From NCBI RefSeq assembly GCF_047948215.1, contig NC_134463.1, positions 56,984,201 to 57,048,200 on the forward strand: DNA of 64,000 nt, in the 5' to 3' direction. The DNA comes from Lycorma delicatula. Taxonomy: Eukaryota; Arthropoda; Insecta; Hemiptera; Fulgoridae. Within the stretch, counting starts at the first letter, position 1, and every line of letters starts with the position of its first letter. A program made the position numbers and the translations under genes. The notes under the pieces were generated by a model that saw only the letters and a list, made by a program, of their open reading frames with translations, was not told the origin of the DNA and ran no database searches. Positions 50,901-62,900 of this stretch are shown here, piece after piece.

Positions 50901-53900
50901 ATTACTAACATTTGTAGGAGTTTGTTTCAATGTAGCGGTGACAAAAGATACATCTGGTTTAACCAGGTTCCGTGAGTTATTTATGTTTTTATATTCTCTG
51001 TGTGCAGCCGGGAAAGGTAGCTTCTACTCAGTACAGATTTTGAGAATTGCCTTTTCTTCTTTAAACTTGGGCAGTCTCAGGAGCGGACTGTATGTGAACC
51101 ACTGCAGTTTGCTCATTTTTCACCATCTTCACAGTTAGTGTCATTGTGACCTTCTTTTTGCACATCGAGCACAGGTCTCCATTGTCGCGCAAGATGTTGT
51201 AGTGTGACCATATCCTTGGCATCTGAAACATCGCCGTGGGTTGGGTATGAGTGGTCATACCCCATACCCGAACCAAGCAGTAACCCACTTTAATCTTCTC
51301 TGGTGGAACAGAGAGATTGAATGTCAGTATAAGAGATGGTGTCGGTTCTTCTGTTCCGCTCTGTCGTTTCATTATACGCTTTACTTCAACAACATCTTGG
51401 GGAAGAAGCTCATCAACTATTTCAGTGATATCCATATCTAAAAGGTCTCAACAAAAAATTACTCCCCGGCTCTTATTTAACGTTTTGTGGTATTCTGCAC
51501 TGATATTTAAACCACCCATATTACGGAGACATAAGATAGATTGACTCTGTTCATCATTAAAAGTTTATCAGAATCGATCCGTCTAGTAACTTTCTAATAT
51601 TTTTCGAGGAACCGCTTGAGGTTGTTATAACCTTGTTTATCAAAAAAGGTGAGATCTTTTGGAGGGAGCCACCTTCCTGATTATCGCGGAGAACAACGAA
51701 ACGTATGTTCTTATGTTTACGATTTAATGAACTCTCTTCTACCAGGCTATTATCCTCGTATAGGGTTACTATCCTTGAACGGGGTTTTTCACAAGATTAA
51801 AAATGGTGGTTTTTTCAGATGGACCACCAACCATCGTAGTATTATTATTTGGAACTGACATTTTGGTCCCCCGAGTACCGGCGATAAAACGGACCACTCC
51901 AGCAGAGCGCATGCATACTGGAGCTAGAGCTAAATACAACTGGGTTCGCCCTGGTGCCCAGAGGACATCGTTCGAGACTCACTTCATAGAGCCATTCACC
52001 CATTGGCATGATAGTTCCCACCTTGGGTTACGGTTGCATTTCGTAAGATGTCACAACACCATCGAGTGTAAATGAAGGAGAAAATTGTGTTGGATGTTGT
52101 TGTGTAGTTGTGTAAGGGTATATGTTATAATTTGCGTAGTGTTCTTGGTGTAGTATAGGTGTATAGTGGAAAGTGTTCTGCAACTGGGAAGAAAAGCTGC
52201 AGAGGCTAGGCCCATGGGGACGCCAATCCCCAAAGTCTTAAAAAATAAGACTCCCCGTCGGAGATACTAACTATTAAACTGAATTCAAATTTTACATGTT
52301 ATTTTGGCAAAATTCAAAATACTTGTTTTCCTAATTTTAAGAAACTGAAACTACCAAATTAAAAATTAAGTATAATATTATTGTTATTAATTCTGCTATA
52401 TAAATTGCCATTCTTATTTAGTTTCATTAAAAAGTTGCATCAATAAAGAAACTGAACTGAAGGCTACGTAATGTACATTTTTTATTGCCTTAAAAAACTA
52501 AGAAAATCAGAATAAACAAATTAAGAGAGGGATAGTCCCAATGTTAGGCAATATATTAAAATTTCAAATAACTAAAAATTAACAAAAATGATCGGTGTTT
52601 AAGGAAATATTATTCTTATGAAAAAGATAATTTCCTTGGCACTTACTTCTTCAAAAGCCATAGTTCATGACAAATAGTTTGGAGAGAGATAAAATAGAAG
52701 TAAGCAGCTATCGGAGAAACCAAATTCATTTCTTTTCTTTAATCTACATTTTATATAGCATTTTGTGCTATGGTCATTAGCAAATATTAAATGCTAACAC
52801 ATATGGTAAAACTGCACACGTCATTCTTTAATTTTGGTTTATTAACTATTTTCATAGATTCACATAAGTATAGCCACTGACATTTTATCTTCATTACTGC
52901 TGTTAAGTTTACCTTGACATATTCTTGTTATTTTGGAACCATCAGATTGTTAGGAATGTAGTTTATTTTTATACCCAGAATTTCTCTTCTATCTTATTGG
53001 AAAGACAGAGGAAGGTTCTGGCAAAAAAAGTTTTTATTAATATAACTAAAAAACAATACTCTCTTAACTAATATTATTATGCATTAACTCTTCTTCACTT
53101 TTTTCTCTCACGTGATGTTTACATGATACTTTACTTCCATTACATTTTATCTACAGTCTTATCATTTATAAATCCATAAAATTATTTTTTTCAAATATTA
53201 TTAATCAGCTTAAGCTATTATTAACAGCTTGCACATTAAGCTTTTATACATGCTTAAACCTTCCAAATTTTTAATCTTTTTCTGGAACCATCTTTTCAAT
53301 ATTTATAAAGTAGAATTTTTATCTTACTTCATAAAATGTTTATTTTCTAATATGTTTTTTATTTAAAGAAAATTATTGATGCTATTTTTCTAATGCATCT
53401 TTCAATCTTTTTGGTTTATGAATTTTTTATAGGCATGCCTAAAGAAGGGAGTACCTTTGAAAAATTGTAGAAAAAACAAAATAAATATATATATAATTTT
53501 TTCTGTATATACTTCAAAAAATGCTAACTGTGTACAAAATGTAGAAACAATATATTTTGATTTCAAGAGTTGCCAGAAAGCAGAGTTTATCCAAAATGGT
53601 TTTATATCCAGTTACAAGTAATTTGGATTAATTCTATTGTTTTTTTCTAGGTAATATGTAATCTAAATGAGATTACCTTGTGTTCTTCCACAGAAATTTG
53701 TGGTCGAGACCATGTGCAGATTAATTGTATCAAACTGATTATTATTCCTCCAATTAACCCTTCAGATAATGTTCTAAAAATTGTCAAAAGTATTGTTATC
53801 ATCATGATAATAAATCCTATTTCTGCAATTTTAAAAATAAGAAGAATTCATAACAAGATAAGACATTTTTTTATTTATGATTAAAATTCATCAGTAAAAT

Positions 53901-56900
53901 AAGGTAAATGTAAAAACAAAAAAATAAAAATATTACTCTACAGACTTCAAACTTCATATTTAAATTAAAATAGTAATTAAATAAATTATAAAAAAATATT
54001 AATTTGCACACCTATGTCAGGTTAAATAAAAATTAAAAAGTAATTTAATAAATGTCAAACATTTCAGTTAAATGAAGCTTTGACTTATAATTATAAAGAT
54101 ATTAACAATAAATGATTAACTTTTAAACAAATATCTTATAGTAATGATTGCAAAATCAAAAGATATAAATATTTCCTTTACTAAAATTGTAGTATTTAAA
54201 TAATCTATTTATAGAACAGCAAGGTAAAACATAACACCACTAAAATTCAATGATATATTTATTTTACATTTTACAAAATGATATGTATTCAAAATGAATT
54301 GAATTTCTTTTTCTAAGGGTCCTTTCATAATTAATTAATAACACATCTTTCAGTGGTGGCACCAAAATTAAAACTATAATGAAATACAAAGTCTGTTTCA
54401 AAGCACCTAACCATATTTTTAATTGAAAATTACTTGAGTGTGAACAGTAAACCTTGTTTGAGTGAAGATATGTAAGAATGAAGTTATGAGAGTAATAGAG
54501 ATTAAAGAGTAGTATTCAAAATAGCTGAACTTCAGTTTAGAGTGACCAATGCAAACTTCTTAGCTGTCAATTAGCTTAAGTTGAAATTCATTAAAAATGT
54601 CTGCAATTTGATAATGAAAAAAGCATCTGCCGACTAATCAAGAAAATGTAAATATAGGCATTAGCAATCCACATACATAGTTTTAACAAGCAATTTGGGC
54701 ATGCACAGAGCGGCAGAAAAATACATACAACAAATGTTATATACAATGAGGCCTGCCAATGCCTCATTGCCAACATTTTTAAAAATGCCTGCCAACATTT
54801 TTAAAAATGCCTGCCAACATGTTTAATCTTCTAGCTGAAATATTTTTACAAATGGTTACATGTTATTGAATGAGAAACACAAACACAAAACATCAAACTC
54901 CTGTGCAAAGGAAACAAGATAATGTTGCATATTCATCTAGAAATAGTCTTCCTAATAGTCGCTAAACGGCATATAACTGCAGTTTTTGGGCAAGATGTTT
55001 TAGTGTGGCCATACCCTTAACATTGGAAACATCGTCTTGTGTTGGAGATGAATGGTTGTACACGAACCGACAGGTAACCTACTCTTATTTTCTCCGAGGG
55101 TAAGGGAAGACTGAATGTTAGTATAAGAGAGGGAGTAGACTCTTCCAGTCCGCTCTGATGTTTCAAAATATGTTTCATCTCAACAACATCTTGCGGATGA
55201 AGCTCATTGGCAATCTCAGTCTCATCGATCTCCAGAAGGTTCAAGCAATAGATTAAATCACGGTTTGTATTTAAAGATTTGTGGCATACCGCTTTTATAT
55301 TGATACCACCCATATCGGTGAGACGCAACAGTGATCGACTCTGTCATTAAACGTCTCAAATAGTATCATCTCTTAATTCCTTGACGGTTTTTGGTCAACC
55401 ACATGAACCAGTTATTACTTTATATATTACAAATGGTGATTTTTTTTTACTGGGCCGCCTTCCTGATTGTGTTTCAGAACTATAAACCTGATGTTAAACT
55501 TCGGACGGAATTTATCACGACTTACTACATCATTCTTCACAGATTTGATTTTTTTCTCATCGAACAAAGCTGAGTGAGATCTCTTCATGTGACATCGTGT
55601 AGTGGTTTTTTCAAATAGACCACCAACCATCATAGGGATTTCTTCCGAGTTACTAATTTTGGTACCACGAGTACCGGTGAAATAGAAGACTACCTCTGCA
55701 GAGCTCACGCGTACAGAGGCTAGAGCTACATACAACTGGGTTCGCCCAGGTGCCCAGAGGACATCGTTCAAAACTCACTACGTAGAACCATGCACTCTTC
55801 GGTATGATAGTTTCCACCATGGTTTACGGTTGCATTTCGTAAGATATTGCAACACCACCGAGTGTAAGTGAAGAAGATATAGTGCAAAATTGTTGTTGTG
55901 TAGTCGTATAAGGGGTGTATGTAGCATATTGTGTAGTGTAAAGTGTTCTGCAGCTCTATATGTAGTGGGAAGAAAAGTGCAGAGGTTAGGCCCGTGGGAC
56001 TGAGGTATTGTACATTACTAAAAATATTTGACATAATTAAAAAAAGTCTGCGTTTGTATATTTTAAATTTGTTACTTTAAAAATACTACAGTTGTAAATA
56101 GAAACACTTTTCAAAAATAGAAAACACATTTATACATTTAATAATGCAATTTAAAATTTATATCAGTACCGAAATATTAATTTATATTAATATTAGTCGG
56201 CCGACCTCAGGGCTCCCAGGCGTCTCCCGGGGTTCCGCGGCCGATTCCGGCCTCCCCGAGGCCCCTGAAGAGCTTTCCGAAAGGATTCTGGACCCCCACA
56301 GCCCGCTTCATTCGCAATTCGCAATTACCATCTACCCAGAGTGCTCCGCCTCCTGGATCCCGCAATGTTCGTTACTTTCATGGTTATGAGAATAATACTG
56401 ATAAATAACAATTAAAGTATTCAAGCTTTAAGATTGAAAAAGAAACTAAATTGCTGATAGTAGTTATTATAGTAATTAAACTGCAACCATTGAACCATTG
56501 TTGACCAAGAAAACTTCACAACTTTTTAATTTCTTTAATGAATATCTTTAATTGAGAACTTCACCGCCCCCCCCGCCACCACCAAGTGGCTAGGGCCTCA
56601 ATCTGTGGTTTAAAACCTTTCCTGGAATAAAATGAACATATCCTGCAAATTTGAAACCAATCGGTCGGTAGGTTCTTGAGTAATGCAAGAACACACAAAC
56701 AAACAAGCTTTTTGCTTAATATACATAGTGTATAACGAAGATCTCTTGAGAGTTTCATAACCTATTCTACTCGTGAAAATGCTATAACATACGTCGTAAA
56801 ATGCTTCTTTTGCGAGTTACAGCTAAATTAAAAATTTCGCTCAAATTTCAGCTACCCCGGTAAATAAGGTCGTACTGACATTTTTAGAACGTTAATTAAG

Positions 56901-59900
56901 GGCCAGATTTCATATGGTTTTTCACCTGAAAATCGAATAAAATAGGTCCCAGAATTGTATCTGCATTAGAAATCTGGGATGAAATCCAATAAATTGGTTT
57001 ATTTGGTTTATAACAAAGAAAAGTTAGAAAAATTCGAATTTTATTTAAAAACAGTACACTACATTTATCAGAAAAGTAATTATTTAATGTAAACAAAATA
57101 CAAATTCTTTTTTGGTGATGTGAAAAATTTGTAAAAATAAAATTTACTGTTAAAATGGTTTTTTTTTTAAAAAACTGGAAATTAAACAATTGTAAAATAA
57201 AAATTACTTTGATAATATTTTTTTATTAATTATAGAAGTATAATAAATTATTTGAAACATTATTATTTAAAAGTTGGCAATAAAATAACAGTAGTTCAAC
57301 AATGCAATATTGTTAGTGTCTAAGTCATTCTCTAAGGTACATTAAGTAAGTATATTGGGTATTGTGAACTGGGCTGTCGTTAGCGAAGGTTTTCTGTGAA
57401 TTTTAGTGTGATCGTAATAGTTTGCCATGGAAGTAACTCCGAACTTATTTACAACAGAGGAATACGCTGATATGGTAGGCATTTTGGGTATGTGTAATAG
57501 TAATGCTATTATGAAATAATTTCAGCGTAGTCTAGGCATCAGTACATGACGTCATTTTAAGCGGATCAGAGTTTCGAATTCGATGGTTTGGAGAGCACTT
57601 AAAGAAAACAAGTTTTATCCTTATCATAAAAAGCCAGTGAAACATCTACTTTCAGGATACGCCTCACTTGGAGTTCTGTAACTGGTGTAATACAAATCGA
57701 CAACTCTACAAGTATGTTTTGTTTACCGACGAAGCAGAATTCATTTGAGGTGGAATCAATCAACTTACGCATTGAGAACACATGGGCAGAAGTAAATCCT
57801 CATGAAAGGATGGAAGGCAATTATTAAACACTGATTCAGGGTCAATGTATGGTGTGGCTTTTTTCACAATCAGCTGTTTGGATCCGTTTATATTACCTGG
57901 CCGCTTATATGCTGGGGTCTCACTTGCACTTTCTTCAAGAAGAATTGACGCAGCTACTTGAATTTGTTCCTTTTGCGCTGAGACGCAAAGTATACTTCCA
58001 GCACGATGGCACGCCACTCCACTTCTTTCGTGTATTTTCCATTCACTTAAATCATAATTTTCCTGAGAAATGGTTCGGCGTGGAGATCCACGTTTTATGG
58101 GCACCGAGATTACCTGATCTAAAACATTTAGATTTTTGCGTCTTGGGATGGATGAAAAATATTGTACACAAAACATATCGTTGTTCTTGTATTTTCAATA
58201 CATTCTCGTGAGGAACTAATTGTCCGCATTATGAATGCGGCTGAGCAACTTTAGGACATTCTTGAACTAAAAAAGCAGTACAGAAGCGTCCCAAGAAATG
58301 TGTTGAAAATGGCGGATTCATTTTTGAACATTAATCTTAAACTGGCATGTATAATGCACTTTGTCAAGAGTACTGTTTTATAAGTAAAAATCGAATTTTT
58401 CTAACTTTTCTTTGTTTTATTAAACTTATCTTACACCATTTTTATTCAGAATTAAATCCTGTACAAATTTTACTAAAAATGTTTTATGTGCTTATTATCT
58501 ATTTAACAATGTATGTCAAACATAAGCAGCAGGAATTTTTACCCCAATTTATTGGTTTTCACACCAAATTTCTCAAAACTTACTGCAGATGTGGTTCTGG
58601 ACTTATTTTATTAGATTTTTCAGGTGAAAAATGTAAGAAATCACTAAATCTGATGCTTAATTAAGTCCTAAAAATTTCAGTACGACCTCATTTCACCGGG
58701 ATAACTGAAACCTGAGCGAAGTCTCTCACTATCCGTAACATGCAAACAAAGCATTTTAGTACATATGTTGATATGAACTTTTTCCATTATTTTTATGAAT
58801 AGAGTAGGTTATGAATGTCCCATGAGAACTTTGTGATATACTCTGTATAAGATAAAGTAATTCTAACAAAAAAAAAAAATGCTCAAAAGCTTACTTACTG
58901 TCTGTCTTCCATAATAGATATACAATTTTGATATCAATCTTTATTGTTACAGAAAATATAATCACTGCTGATAAAGAAGCTTTTGGTATAAAATATATAT
59001 ATGGAGCAAGGAATATTATTGTTAATAATGATATTATTGCTAAAATAAAAAGAAGAATATTACAATATAGTATTTAATTTTAAATAACTAATGACATTTT
59101 ATATATGAAGGGTGGTTGAATTGTAACGCACATTTGCTTGTAACTCACAAGTAAAAGGAAATGAAACAAACATGCCACAAAAGTACATATACGTGCTACA
59201 AAAATTTATATTTTTTTCAGTCACCATTAGAAATGTATAGCTATAAATTTCTTTCAATGGTGAACCAGTTTCCTTATTTTTTTCAATCATGAATGCTGTC
59301 ATTTTTTCTTTGATTCATGAATTCACTGCACCCTTCCATCAAATACTCTTAGTATCCCTCTTTAATTTTGGAAAGAGTGAAAATTCCTGGGTATCAAATC
59401 TGGTTAGTATGGTGTATGAAGGGTACAGAAAAGGCTCAAATTTTAACTTTAGAAGAACCTCGGCAGTATTAATATAGTGACTTCCCATGACAGTATTGAA
59501 AAGCCATCTCCCGTTCACATTAACTTTCCAGAAGTTGCTTACAACAAAACATTCCTTTTTTGTTTGTTCTATTCTGTGTGGTGATGCATTGATATGTAAT
59601 GCGAAAATTATTTTGAATAGATTCATCACCTCCTTTTAGTGCTTCACAGAAACTGGTTGACCACTCCAAGGTTCATTCTCAATATTCACTTTACCAACTT
59701 CTGATGCAAAACTTTTATTGCTTAACTACTCGCAATAGTTCAGTCAACTGTTTCATCTCCATAAATGGGTTTTAGACAACAATGAATATCAGTAGCGTTC
59801 ACGTTTTCCACTGTTAAAAACTGTCAACTTTTAACACTCTGTTGTTTTGCACACATTGATGTAGCAGGTGTCCTCGACTTCATAACAGTGGGCAGTGACA

Positions 59901-62900
59901 GAAAATGAGAGGGATGGATCAGTAAATTTTAAAATGTTAGTTGTAGGGGAATGAAACTACGAAGATGATAGCAAATGTCACTTAGTTTTCCAGTTACTCT
60001 CCAGTGTGTATAACAATTCATCCGCCCCTCATAATAATGGAAAGAAAACATGTAAAAATTTGAAACAAAATGCACATTCATCATTCTAATTGTTCCTTTT
60101 AATATATTTCACAACCGAGTACTTAATCCTTTATCATTATCGTTATATACTGTATCTATCTGCTTATAACAAAAAATACAATTATTATTGTTTTCTTGGT
60201 CTTCCTATTCTGAAAAAATAACACAGTTTTAATTTTTGCAGTTAAAATGTATTTCAGTGTTTCATGCATTATTTTGACTATTAATTTAAGCACAATATTT
60301 AATACCCACCTTGTATTACAATTGTACAATCTATCCTTGTTTATATAATCTAAAACAAATGCAGTACCTCATTTCAGCTATTTATACTCAATGGCAATCT
60401 AAATTTTTTAATTTCAGTTATTGTTGGTGCAGTATCCTGAATAATTTGCTTAATCTTTAGGCAAAATTTTAATTCTTACAATGAGTATTGAATCGTGACT
60501 ATTGATAAGAGACTACTTATCTGAATAAGTTGACACTTATAAACATTAGTTATATTTTGATTGTAATTGAATAAAAGCAACCTTCTACTTAAAAGTAAAC
60601 ACTGGAAAATTTTTGCGGTGAATAAGTTGTCTCTTATAAATGATTACTTAATTTGTAAGTACTCTCTTAATATTACATAATAGAGTATATGTGTGATTGC
60701 AGTAACATAAACATGTTACAACATGTTTAGTTATAGCTGTAGTTATAATTATTTTAAGACAAAGGATTTTATTTAGTCATTTGATATTAAAAATAGAAGT
60801 ATCAAACATGTCTTCGATTGATGAAGAATTGCCTGCAGATACAAGTTGTGGAGGCTTTTATTTGCAACGTTTTTGAAAGATCGTTCTATCGTTTCTAATA
60901 AATCCATGATCCCGGCAATTGTACAGGCCAAAGAAAAGGCACGGATAGAAATAAAAGATGAATTTGCCAGAAATTCCAAAAAAAAATGATACCATTGGAA
61001 AGTTACAAAAACTTCTTAATTATATGAGCATATGATGTAAAGCAGAAAATGGACCGAAATACTACAGGAAACAAAAAAAAATAAACTTCTTGAATGGGAA
61101 AAAGCATTTCTGGAAATGTTAAATTGTAAAGAAAGTCCGGTTTTCCAGAAAATTGCAGGAGTCTGCGGTACTAGTGTATATGATCCACAAACTTCATTAA
61201 AAAAGCAGATTGAAATTTGATTCATGAAAAGCAGAACCAAAGTGTTTATTCTGAATTACTACCTGCACAAATTATAGTAATTAAACGGCAAAAGAAAAAA
61301 AAGTTCAGTTTAGAAACTGAAGAAACCAAAAGTTTATTTACATCATAACTCCAACGTATTGTTTTACTTGAGCGACTAAAGGCTGTTAGATTGCAAGGAA
61401 GAAAAGAACAACTTATTATCGATAGAATATCAACTAGGGCCAAATCTGACACTACACAGTCAAGTTCAAAGGTTTTAAATTATATTAGTGAAACTAACTT
61501 TGAGGTGGAACGAGATGGTTTGCTGTCAGAATTAAGAGAATACGTACAGTTGTAATAAAACTGACAAAAATAAATATTAATTGAGTAATTGTAGGCTTAC
61601 TTGGCCAAAAAAAAAAAGATTGATTTTTTATTTTGACCGGTCGTAATTTGTAGATTACTAATTGTAATGTTTTTCAAAAAAATAAATATCCTGTTTCCTG
61701 AAAAAAATAAAAAACTGAAAATAATTTTTTCAATAATAAAAAAAAAAATATATATATAAATTGAAAAAAATTCTGAATGTTGAGATTCCACTGTTGGTTT
61801 GAATCAGTTAACAACACAAATGTTGAGGTCCCGGGTTCGATTCAGCTAATTCAGTCTGACATCTTACCAACTGAGCTACACTGAGGCGCCATTTCTTAAA
61901 TATTCATTACTGATTTTATATTAATTTATTTTTTATAGGTTATTTATTTTTTAAATATTTATTTATTGTTTTTTATAAATTTACAATTAATTTTGTTAGT
62001 AATAAACAAAAATACATATGTGACAATTGAATTAGATTAAAATTGGTTAAAAAATGATACAAAATAAAAAATAAAATAAAACATTGTTGGCCTTGATTTT
62101 ATCTTGTAACAAGGAAACAGTGTTCCCAGTATTTTCTGGCGTTTTAGCTGTGTTGTCATCTACTTCGTTTCCATCTATACATTATTTGTAAATATCTTCG
62201 ACATTTTCTTCAGAATATTCAAAATTATCCTGTAAATATTTGCTAATGTTATATAACACTGCGCAACACACAGGTATTTTTAGAACACCTTCCAAAGATA
62301 GTTTCACTTTCTTTCCTATAATTAGAAACCTTAGCTTGAGCTTATTGAATACTCTTTCAACTATGACCTTAGCATGCTTGAACAGTTTTCTGTTGACAGG
62401 GTTTTTAAATGGCGTAAATAACCATGATGAAATTTACCCACTATCTCCAAGCAAGCAGAAGTCACATTTAAATTGTGGCATAATCTGGTATACTGAATTG
62501 AGATTCCAAATCCTGGAATCATGTGCATTTCTGGGCCACTGAGCGTTTACATTAGCAATCATTTCAGATGAATCAATAATGATTTGCACATTGAGGCTCG
62601 TAAATCCTTTTCTGTTAATATAATCATCTCCGTATGAAGAAGGTTTTTAATTCTGACAAGTGTGCACAGATAACTGTCGGTATCTGAAATCTGTTAGACC
62701 ACTGCTCACTAGCTCATGGTTCCAAAATTTTCAGAGTCGCGGCGCCCTTTTTCAATAAAAATGTTTTCATGACGTCCTACCCTAAGTAAAAGTATGACTA
62801 CTAGTAAGAAAGAGATAAAAATAAATAAAAAAAGTGTATCTTCATTACTTTTTTTACTTTATTAACATTATAATTAATGTCTTAATTAATAATTATAAAT

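Larger units (their letters stand above)
48250..52262 (-). mobile_element. LINE with Gag, endonuclease, RT and RNase H remnants, copy 1
   Basis: Minus-strand order of pieces: Gag-like region 51435-51061 and 50858-50583, endonuclease 50300-50050, RT 49900-49550, RNase H 48965-48699, then an A-rich 3' UTR down to about 48250. The presence of RNase H and a zinc-knuckle Gag fits the I/R1/LOA group rather than Jockey. Sequence between endonuclease and RT is deleted. 5' end near 52262. Inside the 7.4 kb intron of the minus SLC26 gene. Confidence 0.8.

Noticed and set aside
51241..51441. Plus-strand open stretches opposite LINE Gag
   Set aside because: Shadow frames; the minus strand gives the Gag pattern shared by both LINE copies.
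57760..58176. 138-codon minus-strand open stretch
   Set aside because: Antisense shadow of the EEYADM-type transposase, whose plus-strand motifs are recognisable.
62240..62542. 100-codon plus-strand open stretch
   Set aside because: Antisense of the HARBI1-type transposase, which is readable on the minus strand.
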